A stretch of DNA of 64,000 nt from Eudoraea chungangensis (GTDB lineage: Bacteria; Bacteroidota; Bacteroidia; Flavobacteriales; Flavobacteriaceae). The stretch lies in assembly GCF_029360665.1 (NCBI RefSeq), contig NZ_JARDUB010000005.1, positions 1 to 64,000 of the forward strand. Direction: 5' to 3'. The notes beneath the pieces were generated by a model. The model did no database searches. It was not told where the DNA came from and worked only from the letters and a program-made list of their open reading frames with translations. Positions 15,001 through 19,486 of this stretch are shown one piece after another; the first letter of the stretch is position 1, and each line of letters begins with the position of its first letter. The translations under genes and the position numbers were made by a program.

Positions 15001-18000
15001 ATAAAAAGGAACATTAGCCTCTAAGGCAACAGGGGCATCGATTAATTTCTGAAAATCATGAACTGCTATAGTGCTGGCATTATTTATCGATAAAGAATGG
15101 GTTGTATTTGGCGTTAGTCCATCTTCCAGTACCGGAATATCTGCCAAACCTTCATCTCCGGATTGTTTTACCCAATCTCCATTGGATAGCACGGCAAGAT
15201 CTCCTGTGGAAGGGGTATAGCCATCAAAGTCTTCAATAAAAGAGAAGGTATTTGGTAAACCCTCTGTGACCGTAAGGTCAGCATCTAAAATTGCAGGTTT
15301 AAAACCAGCAGCTGTGGCTATTATTTTATCATTTCGTGTATCTGAAGCAGCAAGCGCACTGGCATCTATAGCAAAGGTAAATTCACCAGGAATATCTGTT
15401 GTTGGTAAGCTTAACCAGTCATTAAAATTGTCTGCGGTAGTGTTTACCGGATCATCCTCTATATTTAGTGCTATCGCAGTAGCCCCGTCTCCAGAAAGGG
15501 TACTTACAAAAGAACCTGTTTCTCCAGCAGCCAAACTAGGGCTAGCAGTATTAGGACTAAATACCAATTCTCCTGTTGCAGGAGTACCAGTACTTTCCAC
15601 TACTTCAATATGGGTAATCTTGGAATTAAAACCACCTAAACCATTCATCGTTAAAGCCCCATCAGTAACCTCTACTATCATGGTAGCTACTCTGGTCTCA
15701 GTACTAGATGGTCTAAATGCTGGGATAATAGTATATCCCTCGAGGGTAGCTGTATGACGACTGTCTAATTGGTTTGCTTGCTTATCCCCTAAGCCTAAGG
15801 TAACTTCATAAATACCATTTGGAACTTCTAATTCCCAATATAATTCGTTTTTACGCGGTTGTCCATTTCCCCATCCTGCAATATTATCGCCTTGGAAATG
15901 CACCAAAGTACCCTCTAATTTTTCTTGATCGGAAGCATTATTATAATTCGTAATATTTCCCAAACGCATTCTACCTACTCCTGTAGAATTACTTGCAGCT
16001 TCATCAGAAGCATCCCATGGGGCATCAGTAGCTAGAAGCTTCCAGCCGTAGTCATAATCTGTACTATTCACTGTTACCGAGGCATTACCAAATTGTTTCC
16101 CATAATCAGGCAAGTAACCCGTGGGTGGGGTAGTACCAGAAGGATTGTTTTGGAAATTAATTAATGCGGCAAATGGAGCTAAAGCCTCTGTGACCGTCAC
16201 CTCATATTCTTGTACTGTGGATCCGTCCTCGGCTGTTACCGTATAGCTAACTGCTCCAGCATCAAAATCCTGTGCTACTCCAGAAAGTGGTGCTATAGTT
16301 GCTCCCGCAGACAAAGTAATCGTTGGAACAAGGCCCGTAAGACCCGTGCCATTGGCCACTTCTAAAGTAACCGTCCCATTGTCTGTATCAATAGTCGCAG
16401 AACCTGTCTCACCAGCTATCGCAAAGGTTAAGATTTCCGTGGCATCACTTTGGACCGCCGGTAATATCTCAATTCCCATTAAAATACCTCCATTAATTGA
16501 GGCTAAAAAGTCTACATTAAGTTCTCCATCAGCAACTGTAACATTAAAAGATTCAACATATGGAGTCTTTTCTCCAGCGGTTACAAAAAGGTCTATGTCG
16601 TCAATTACAACAATATCCTCCATGATAACATCAAAAATCCGTGCATTAGAGGCAGTCTGGAAATTTTCTACCATGTGTAGAACAACCTGGTAATCCCCAT
16701 TGTCTAAAGGAAATGCGTAACCAAAGTCTGGGCCAAACCTACGAGGAATATACAGGTCTTCATTACCACCAACTACAACATAAGGGTTAGTACTCGTTTC
16801 TGAAGTACCTACCAGATAAGAAGTATCTTCGGCCTCGAAAAGATCGCCATCTAGGGTATATTCGCCACCAGCAACATTCATACGGAATGGAGTGGAAATA
16901 GGAACTACTGGGGCCTCAGTTACAGTTAGATCGGCATCCAAAACAGCAGGTTTAAAACCAGCAGCGGTAGCAATAATCCTGTCATCTCTTGTGTCTGTTG
17001 CTACAAGTGCACTAGCATCAATCCCAAAGGTAAAGTCTCCCAATACATCGGTAGCAGGAAGGCTTAACCAGTCATTAAAATTGTCTGCGGTTCCATTTAC
17101 ACCATCATCATCAATAATAAGGGCAATATCCGTTGCCTCGGCTCCTGATAACGCACTAATAAAGGAACCCGTTGTCCCGGCTTCCAAAGACTCACTAGAT
17201 GCAGCAGGATCAAAAGTTAATTCACCATTTACTGGTGTACCTGTGCTTTCTATGATATCAATATGTGTAATCTTAGAATTATAACCTCCAAGACCACTCA
17301 TAGTTAAGGCAGCATCTTCAACTTCTACTATCATTGTGGCAACCTTAACTTCTCCTGGGGTGGGCCTAAAAGCTGGAATAATGGTGTAACCCTCAATAGC
17401 GGCACTATGTCTACTATCGACCGAATTACTGGCATCTCCTATTCCAATCGTTACTAAATATGTACCGTTTGGAACAGCTACTTCCCAGATTAATTCATTA
17501 CCCCGATTCTGACCACTCCAGCTACTAATGTTATCGCCTTGAAAGTGCATTAACGTCCCTTCTAGTTGCACATTGATATCGGTAGTCGTGTTATAGGTAT
17601 TCCCTATTCTGTTTCTTCCTGCTCCTCCGTTTCCTGTAGTGTTAATTGGCGTAAGATCATCAGCTCTTCTCCAACCATAGCTATATCCATCGGAGGTTTG
17701 ATTTACCGCAAATGCTTCACCAATGTCCTTGTCATAACCCGTTGGGGGTGCTAAGACGCCACCACTGTTGCCATTAAGCTGATCGCTCATAAAGTTCACA
17801 TGAACTTCAATAGGAGCAGCAGTTTCTGCAACACCAAAACTATTATAGGAAACCACCAATGATCCTCCAGTGGATCTTCTAGTTGTTGTCATTATACCCG
17901 CATAGGTCAATGCATCGGTTGCTATATTGCTATCATGGTCGGCTCCCGTAATAAATTTAGCTGGTGCCGTTAAGGATACACCATCTCCGCCGACCTGTAT

Positions 18001-18729
18001 TTCTGCAGCCCCGTCAATACTGTAAAATCCACTTACTGAATTATCGGAAGGATCTACCGAAATTCTAAATGCAATAGTGCTTACACCGGCAATATTAAAG
18101 CTGTTTGTGTTGAGCTCGTTTATAGTTAAATTAGTGGTATTGCCTGTCCCATCGCCTTGTTCCAAAGCAAGTTGTACTTTTTGCTGTGTCCCGGAACTCT
18201 TAACCAATACTAATTTGGCAAAGTTATTCTCGTTAAGTCCAAACCAGATACCTGCTTGTTGCGATCCAGTACCCCCATTGTTCGTAGAACCGGCAAAATT
18301 TGGCTGTGCCATGGTCGCAGTTATATCTACTACATTACTCGTTATACCCACACCCACTCCCAGAGCATTCATTTGAGAATTTGTAAAGGTACTTGAAGGC
18401 GTACCTGAGAGTTGACTAAAATTAATTCCGTTAGTGGCAGTTACATTTAAGGCTCCGCCTGAGACGGAAAGATTAGCACTTATCAATCCAGGAATAACCA
18501 AATCATTAATAGTCTCGTCTGCTGTTAAGGGTGAAGATGGCGGATCTACCATGGTAAATCCAGTTGTATTAATTCCTCCCTCAGTACCATCAAAGGTCAG
18601 GTTGAAAGGTGTCGCCAATGAAACGTCTACCTCAGAACAGTCAAGTGGACTCAGCGTTCCACAAGGTGTCTGGGCTGTTACCATTTGTCCTAATACTAAT
18701 AAGAGTGCAATTAGAGTAATTTTTTTCAT
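1..18729 (-). CDS. Giant secreted multidomain protein (lectin/malectin/cadherin/beta-propeller/PKD), 3' end off window
   Basis: One open frame of at least 6,243 codons; I spot-checked about 60 of its lines across the whole span and found no in-frame stop. It starts with a signal peptide (MKKITLIALLLVLGQMVTAQ). Approximate order by residue: LamG-like domain with a DGTEGG motif 23-300; malectin-like 306-496; BACON-like 498-608; malectin 613-751; cadherin-like beta-sandwich 753-846; malectin-like 848-1040; BACON-like 1041-1153; EDFD sandwich 1156-1398; cadherin 1401-1498; LamG-like 1500-1760; cadherin 1763-1860; EDFD sandwich 1863-2093; LamG-like 2101-2360; malectin-like 2448-2640; glucose/sorbosone-dehydrogenase-like propeller 2690-3220; choice-of-anchor segment to 3520; LamG-like 3523-3781; malectin 3783-3945; SbsA-type Ig 3950-4040; second propeller 4076-4560; anchor-type, malectin-like and Ig domains to 5700; then three PKD domains around a DUF1349-like sandwich. 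It is probably surface-exposed and carbohydrate-binding. A type IX sorting tail is expected but lies outside the window. Confidence 0.9.
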   Translation of the reverse strand, partial: MKKITLIALLLVLGQMVTAQTPCGTLSPLDCSEVDVSLATPFNLTFDGTEGGINTTGFTMVDPPSSPLTADETINDLVIPGLISANLSVSGGALNVTATNGINFSQLSGTPSSTFTNSQMNALGVGVGITSNVVDITATMAQPNFAGSTNNGGTGSQQAGIWFGLNENNFAKLVLVKSSGTQQKVQLALEQGDGTGNTTNLTINELNTNSFNIAGVSTIAFRISVDPSDNSVSGFYSIDGAAEIQVGGDGVSLTAPAKFITGADHDSNIATDALTYAGIMTTTRRSTGGSLVVSYNSFGVAETAAPIEVHVNFMSDQLNGNSGGVLAPPTGYDKDIGEAFAVNQTSDGYSYGWRRADDLTPINTTGNGGAGRNRIGNTYNTTTDINVQLEGTLMHFQGDNISSWSGQNRGNELIWEVAVPNGTYLVTIGIGDASNSVDSRHSAAIEGYTIIPAFRPTPGEVKVATMIVEVEDAALTMSGLGGYNSKITHIDIIESTGTPVNGELTFDPAASSESLEAGTTGSFISALSGAEATDIALIIDDDGVNGTADNFNDWLSLPATDVLGDFTFGIDASALVATDTRDDRIIATAAGFKPAVLDADLTVTEAPVVPISTPFRMNVAGGEYTLDGDLFEAEDTSYLVGTSETSTNPYVVVGGNEDLYIPRRFGPDFGYAFPLDNGDYQVVLHMVENFQTASNARIFDVIMEDIVVIDDIDLFVTAGEKTPYVESFNVTVADGELNVDFLASINGGILMGIEILPAVQSDATEILTFAIAGETGSATIDTDNGTVTLEVANGTGLTGLVPTITLSAGATIAPLSGVAQDFDAGAVSYTVTAEDGSTVQEYEVTVTEALAPFAALINFQNNPSGTTPPTGYLPDYGKQFGNASVTVNSTDYDYGWKLLATDAPWDASDEAASNSTGVGRMRLGNITNYNNASDQEKLEGTLVHFQGDNIAGWGNGQPRKNELYWELEVPNGIYEVTLGLGDKQANQLDSRHTATLEGYTIIPAFRPSSTETRVATMIVEVTDGALTMNGLGGFNSKITHIEVVESTGTPATGELVFSPNTASPSLAAGETGSFVSTLSGDGATAIALNIEDDPVNTTADNFNDWLSLPTTDIPGEFTFAIDASALAASDTRNDKIIATAAGFKPAILDADLTVTEGLPNTFSFIEDFDGYTPSTGDLAVLSNGDWVKQSGDEGLADIPVLEDGLTPNTTHSLSINNASTIAVHDFQKLIDAPVALEANVPFYYGTYFQITDLGTNNNNRIRVAIRVDDSGGEAAAWVRQMISRNGNNGPLVARLGLAGSNAAPVGEVGVDPDQVLQFVVKGVWDGAGTISYEYTIAPTLVEGDNTWVAATASQSVTGTPELGRIFISSTSTANNGKIGPIRLSTDYAQVVTEEIIVTTPPVVLDQEFDITEIAVVGDAVGTVVATDADTDVADLDFAITSGNEAGDFTINQDTGEITTVNALDFAVTPQYVLTVEVSDGTNASSAEMTIDLIDVCNPLSILPCDAVVVSLPVNLDFSAPVANTIFDTNASGTGFTAVLEHSEARRAGDLAISNPRINGYEPSLLTLGSGTLAIQSQAGIAYLDPDIGSSNNNNQVNTLGIGLDNLSETITIKTTLLNIVTGGDAAQAGLWYGFDENNFVKLDINNNNVELRVERAGASANNNTDQLQVNASASGNDVVLEMVIDPTALSVEAFYTVGAGTRTSLGTLLLPANYFTGRDINAVGGQDNVSFAGIFATHRNGSQFTATFDDFSVEADTNTNIPPVVDDQIFTVSELASIGDAVDTVVATDADTDVADLDFAITAGNEAGDFTINQDSGEITTVNALDFDTTPQYILTVEVSDGDNQVEASITINVEEDIVVPPVGDFAFIEDFDYSLGDLETVSGGAWIPENSKPDLPVVATSIATGVANSVRIENDNTVIDYQTLINNPVALEANVPFYYGTYFKVEALGASEGNRIRVAIRVDDDGGEGTAWVRHIIGNYGGTYYARLGLATSNSNMGQTEIAPDQLLQFVVKGVWDGAGTISYEYTIAPTLAEGDNSWIAATEDQTVVGIPELGRIFISTTSTANTGNIGPIRLSTDYTEVVTEEITEEASPCSPFSTLPCDQIVTSNAVSLSFDGTEGGLSDTGFTMVDPYSGTRVAEDGTPSNTDVPGYEPGNLALTGDNLVISANKGIAYLDNNAQINTLGVGLQNITSTITLETKLLGITTGGSSAQAGIWFGIDDENFVKLNVNNNNIEMRREIGGASANGADSPDQIQVNALGVSGQDVTLRLVVDPEAETLTAFYSLDDTNFTQLVKTNFDDLVLPAAYLSGKEINGEVGNASFAGVYATYRSNASSFDATFDYFTISEDATLSFDVTELSFSGEQGSSIAPQTATLTASEGSPAIILSDDPDSASWLILPENPVLGDLEFGIEEGLAPGNYSTTIFAIEQPADVGYTSAELQITLEITEPVNDFAVNINFSDPATAPPADYERDSGDPYGDRGNDLTYGWLTLGDAPIDLTTNTRNRNSTVSLLEKTLIHMQYGDTGGSNGVATEGKWEIEVPNGSYNVVVSVGDPSLDGTNPVDTTPFHSLNAEGTTLVDRYTPVRVANDPEQFTTGSAVVSVEDGRLTLDATGGFNTKINYVQITATAGGVQTPRVVGVDPDDGAIGVPVNTSISANDLFLPNLDSQNNAGVDNNTITTTSVKLIKVSNGNQVLASVNGTGGGDAINLVPSAPLEANTEYRFEIEGVLDLVGEPFEAFASTFTTGSGNTGPVTDLDNVSFSNEGAVASGEQYTTLTIGPDGKLYGLQINGDIDRWTIESDGTLSGKEDLNAWKGNYGNSRTSVGLTFDPDATAQNLIAYISHNSGGLSGAPAWDGKISRLTGDNLQTEVLVVTNLPRSTKDHLTNSITFRPGENNVLYFNQGSNTAGGAPDNSWGQRKERLLSAAALRLDLDKLPEGQWPLNAKTTMDPATINEANVNSPTLASPGGTTYSESGQNNIPDDGTYNPYYFDAPLTLFGTGVRNAYDLVWHSNGQLYIPTNGTAAGSNAPASIDDTRRPDGSIYDHDDISGNYPVIPASNSNNTQKDWLFRLNPSNPLGYYGHPNPLRGEFVLNRGDADVNQSGNTYDGVQPDINYRGAAFDFENNKSPNGVIEYKSNAENGNLTGALLVVRYSGGSDIIALVPDGPNGDINTFKIGIPGFTGFNDPLDLVEDVTTGNIYVSDYGQREIILLRPSAQASPEALIVLDAEEVVGDAITSNDFTQEILLSNLGNANLEGITAEITGPDSDQFSFNGLASSLNPQNSDAFNVVFSPTSNGPKFAQLTISGTDVDDVVIPLNGLGKQGTGGSNEPSLQWILDTQLGAGAVNVGDEDPATNIFNPANGLDFNDLLGDELDIQSFERAIDAPVTLELLSVYGPTGSDPVVAFGWYETGNASATNELFTVDNTPVSNGQRLNPPLTGLDQFDPGTQAFGFYSRWPAFQNRQLYSEDVLNTFTGNIPHHVRVYALPGETDAYIIATEEHITGFDYQDIVVIARNIRPADNTPALNCAPISLLDCEEIPVALPYSLTFDGTEGGLSNTGFTMVDNPTVRLAADLPISHPDVLGYEPGKISLTNGNLILEANNGIAYRTEGSGGTQSTDVNSQVNTLGVGFDATSYGSFSITTTIVNPYTDGSNDSEQAGIWFGLDEDNFVKLVANSGGQVELRSETNGISAGDDQEVTSVAGLNTSTVQLRLFVDVDNNLLVPHYTINGGTEVAFTALPLPASYLAGNAAYDDQSFAGIFATKRREAAATVTYTFEDFAITPENSAVALRINAGGTTTYTDAQSNVWELDETFLTGNSEVSSKIFDVAGTTEDDLFLEYRFSNDDAAGSGPGAPFGYSIPVTGAGPYTVKLYFLEPFFGVPGGGAGGTGVRVFDVDIEGGQGSLSNYDLTEEATPGTLITETFSDITVTDGNLTIDFTATTNNAIISAIEIIGGQVGSGAFFTNVNPADNSNGVAITDFQITVSVNTPEGYELDEGTIAGNVNLYRVVGNDEILVPSNSNDTGGGDAITLTPLSDLQPFTDYVFRTTNAIEANLIGDLTTRIPFQAFRSDFTTGDGTTVPDLDLTGVEFTQVALPTTEGERFSSLVIGPDGKLYGSTIGDFQSDGRIFRWDMAADGTLENEEILTPQLLGSPDPEGGSRPGNNNERLIIGLVFDPSSTAENLIAYVTHSQASDSDGPEWDGKLTRLSGPTLSDVQDIIVHLPRSKKDHLTNSVIFDDQGDLYINQGSNSAGGAPDAAWDFRPEKLLSAAILKVELDKLPNTLPLSAYTTDDIAVINAAPSGSILMSDNTYNPFSVNSPLTIFASGVRNAYDFVWHSNGWLYIPTNGTAGNNNSSPNSPAYTIGDPLARRIDGLGVLPNNVPALNGGETQKDWLFKSQGGSYHGHPNPLRGEFVLNHGGAPYSGVPGQESEPATDVSKYPDNLGPDPNYREPAYDFGFNKSPNGAIEYQSDAFGGKLQGLLMVVRFSGQDDIIVLQPQGNGDIANANGDVPGLQGFDDPLDVVEDPNTGNMYVSEYDRGGNTNVGLVLLRANVQATRGPKIVAAPEELIFEVTNNTNPNEGEQTDTKVVEVTNDGNEVLNITGASFTGTFASQFTSVTPSGVVTLQPGESQDYTVVYAAGLDGSALGYQEAALLIESDDPNNPSFEIGLHGLKKAGYEGNQEPPLQDVVDALGIGIDVGWTSLSNGTNPAPVGDELEDERWVKAGNEPVTLVSVGRYSPAETLPFGWYTNIDGSITTNEVGVQADGIDNAQTLFPILESGDTSFDPQGAVFGIYTESNFFNRFNYTEDGLNAIQTSGVTHRTRIYPNRDRDGNPIENSYLIAFEDAANGDYQDYLFILSNVEPFVDGSLVLDFTKESLDYIVAVNQEDIPVQQISLTATGGVVSSEITLESSEDWVILPENFNLSIPFDVGIDNTGLGIGSYTATVTASSPNYEDATFDINLEITNELVYTYQFNFRTPDPNNIEPSPSGYVDDIGTEYGVQSTILGDVTYGWVLPGTLTPAGAETNVRNRPEGIGDGILLQTLTILGHRNDNSFPYREWVVDLPNGTYSVNLSVGDATATDSNHVLDANGTEIINYNQEADPSGPTYSSDTSIVEVTDGILRLGLGTGGVNVKLNYIRLAPVNTALIPPTIVATFDGNQSDEDTYRGAVDITLEATDESGSGSIVRLEYNLDDAGVEEYTEPLNVSDVGPHTLVVTAEDANGNITEQTFNFNIETPSGALLAIENMTKIPGTDRGFPADDYYTFYRLGQQGGNGAQWRDFNTMRLNNTGSGDLVVSEIIVSDPNDYTFEILDANGETIEGPGFTVPVGSYVDLPITFIGTTGNGNNGLFLETIQIISNADNALENQASLHGGYAPQPEGGDEINGQEVFDVFGFQSSMLSIVNDEGTISPPNNVPFRPSSNYPLEENINAGYEGDMILPSAYVVADPSQPVYGLQLSALHGTGSANARFIQVGADVTVGGINFAHSNAWYQSLLPVKSGETDPAIINFDSSTSINQPFRIQVAGYRSSGGQTNGNNADGILGLRVYRVIDHNGNVIPNEYLVMQDYIGSGCGAGGANCDWNDNTFYFTNIRPLEVPTAQPIEDLFVAVGSNFSVEATEAFDIGYAGNKLTYAASYEGGALPSWININPLTGLVSGNVPNDASGSFQIDIDGVDSNGLIASTSVTITIDEAPIAEDDEIQAVQGVPLLLENLLANDSEPNGQDLTITLVSNPGNGTAELNEGENTVLYTANGSYVGPDSFTYTIEDENGLSATADVLIDVVEENLPPTAVATSNINEGIPALIVQFSGDQSTDDNNAISGYLWNFGDGSATSNAINPEHTYTSAGNFTATLTVTDAGGLQDQAQVSITVSSLPNIDPVARATSDVSTGDAPLVVGLSASTSEGNGDLTYLWDFGDNTATSTAEEPEHVFTAPGTYTVSLSIEDAEGLTDNTTLEIVVTGDPVACGPVPDPWTSSDIGNVAAAGSACFDDGTFQVEASGRDIWDESDEFHFVYQPLTGDGEIIARVLALDATHPWAKAGVMMRNTTAPNSAQVLMSFSPNPVGDGLSYTLQDRPTAGANMTPADNNLGPVPIDDYPHYVRLVREGNTFIGYASDSNGNWEEIGRKDITMGETIQVGLATTSHNDGVITNAIYDNVSVIPADGGNTPPVAAADSDIISGLAPLTVNFNSDDSTDDKAITSYLWDFDDDGATSALEDPSHTFDTAGVYQVSLRVEDAEGAFDTATI
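5040..6680 (-). repeat. Sugar-dehydrogenase-like propeller module, C-proximal copy
   Basis: In-frame duplicate, inside the giant gene, of the module at 9065-10700. Both copies share the same string of motifs: GPDGKLYG, a LPRSKKDHLTNS/LPRSTKDHLTNS segment, NQGSN(S/T)AGGAPD, GVRNAYD(F/L)VWHSNG, LYIPTNGTA, HPNPLRGEFVLN and GNMYVSEYD/GNIYVSDYG. This resembles the soluble glucose/sorbosone dehydrogenase beta-propeller. Whether either copy binds PQQ or is catalytic cannot be told here. Confidence 0.75.
9065..10700 (-). repeat. Sugar-dehydrogenase-like propeller module, N-proximal copy
   Basis: First of the two propeller modules in the giant protein, lying about 4.0 kb from the second in gene order. 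It is flanked on its N-terminal side by a malectin-like domain and on its C-terminal side by a choice-of-anchor segment. The second copy has the same kind of C-terminal flank, so the duplication seems to have moved a multi-domain block. Confidence 0.75.
13195..13425 (-). repeat. Cadherin-like repeat, copy 2
   Basis: Encodes a cadherin-type domain with DADTDVADLDFAIT, DFTINQDSGEITTVNALDFD and YILTVEVSDG. It is nearly identical at nucleotide level to 14281-14511, with exact runs longer than 30 bp. The offset is 1,086 bp, exactly 362 codons. Confidence 0.85.
14281..14511 (-). repeat. Cadherin-like repeat, copy 1
   Basis: Partner of 13195-13425 at an offset of 1,086 bp. The strong nucleotide identity, and not just protein similarity, points to recent duplication or gene conversion within the giant gene. 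Confidence 0.85.
15266..16150 (-). repeat. BACON-like plus malectin-like unit, copy 2
   Basis: In-frame duplicate of 16919-17800 at an offset of 1,653 bp (551 codons). Shared protein motifs include IIATAAGFKPA, FNDWLSLP, ATMIVEV and LEGTL(M/V)HFQGDNI. Some nucleotide stretches of 20-29 bp are identical. Confidence 0.8.
16919..17800 (-). repeat. BACON-like plus malectin-like unit, copy 1
   Basis: First copy of the two-domain unit repeated at 15266-16150. The malectin-like half carries a YGWRRADDL-type aromatic motif and a THIDIIESTG end. The BACON-like half ends in LDADLTVTE. Confidence 0.8.
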
Positions 18730-18956
18730 AATGATCTGCGTTTAACGGGTATAGCAATTAGTTTTTGAGGATATAATAAAGTCTGCCCGGCATCTAAAAG
18801 TTGCGAGCTTTTTGTTGGTCCTTGTTTTATAAAATGCAAGAGAGGCGCTAGTTGCGATTGCAAATGCACCAAAACGGATGGAGTGCTAAAACTCCTTAAT
18901 AAAGCGATACAGGCCATAAAGGCTAATATCAGGATCAAGTGGGGTTGGTCCTTCAT
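18726..18956 (-). CDS. Possible small membrane ORF coupled to the giant gene
   Basis: A 76-codon frame whose TGA stop overlaps the ATG of the giant gene (ATGA), the usual arrangement for translational coupling. The N-terminus is hydrophobic (HLILILAFMACIALL) and could be a membrane anchor or signal; the rest has no family I recognise. No clear ribosome-binding site or promoter was found. Length and position are suggestive, but it could be a chance ORF in the leader of the giant gene. Confidence 0.3.
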   Translation of the reverse strand: MKDQPHLILILAFMACIALLRSFSTPSVLVHLQSQLAPLLHFIKQGPTKSSQLLDAGQTLLYPQKLIAIPVKRRSL

Positions 18957-19113
18957 GTATAGCTGGTCTAAAAAATTGAATTCAAATAATCAACACCAAA
19001 AAAAAAGAGGTAAGTTCTGCTAGAATGTGGGGCATTTTAACAATTGAAATATAGAACAAGAAGTTTTAAGAATGCCTTAACATAGTCTGTAATTGGCTAT
19101 AAATAATGATTTA

Positions 19114-19151
19114 ATCGATGAAATGCACTATTTATCATCGACGAACTGCAC
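19114..19151. repeat. Direct repeat with 23-bp period (candidate operator)
   Basis: ATCGATGAAATGCAC at 19114-19128 and ATCGACGAACTGCAC at 19137-19151 match at 13 of 15 positions, with starts 23 bp apart. A two-helical-turn direct repeat is the layout of LytTR-type operators, and the reverse strand (GCAGTTCGTC) partly fits the LytTR half-site pattern. Functional assignment is inference. Confidence 0.35.
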
Positions 19152-19163
19152 GCTTTCTAGAGC

Positions 19164-19220
19164 TTTGTAAAACCATTCTTTTAAAAAGCTTAAACAAACT
19201 CTGAAAAATAGTTTTACAAA
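19164..19220. repeat. 10-bp inverted repeat
   Basis: TTTGTAAAAC at 19164-19173 and its exact reverse complement GTTTTACAAA at 19211-19220, separated by 37 bp. It lacks the GC-rich stem and T-run of a terminator. It may be a pair of protein-binding half-sites or chance. Confidence 0.3.
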
Positions 19221-19486
19221 TTACAATTTGTTAGCCGTCCTGATTTTTGAAGTTCATCTATTCTTAAATCTTCCATACCGAAGCACTTATAAATTTAAAA
19301 ACGGCTTCCTTAGACGAGGTTGTTTTATCTGAATTAAATTGCAAAATGAATCCTTCTTCCTACCCAAAACTTCCATAAAAAATATGGCTACCTATTAAAA
19401 CATGGCATAAATTATTTACCTTACTACTGAAATTCTCATATAACTGAAAGGTGACTCAAAAAGATGCTTTTCTAAACTCTAAAACT

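Larger units (their letters stand above)
18957..19486. other. Intergenic region between divergent giant gene and esterase
   Basis: AT-rich region of about 530 bp with no convincing gene. It carries a direct repeat at 19114-19151 and a 10-bp inverted repeat at 19164-19220, described separately. It should hold the promoters of both divergent genes. I did not find a full TTG/TAnnTTTG promoter. Confidence 0.5.

Noticed and set aside
13195-17800. CRISPR-like array
   Set aside because: The repeats are few, long and coding, with in-frame offsets over 1 kb. There are no short regular repeats and spacers, and no cas genes in the window.
929-18745. Many plus-strand open frames of 60-163 codons across the giant gene, for example at 15266-15757 and 16892-17284
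   Set aside because: They lie opposite a continuous minus-strand frame with a signal peptide and recognisable domains. Their translations show no family and repeat wherever the giant gene repeats.
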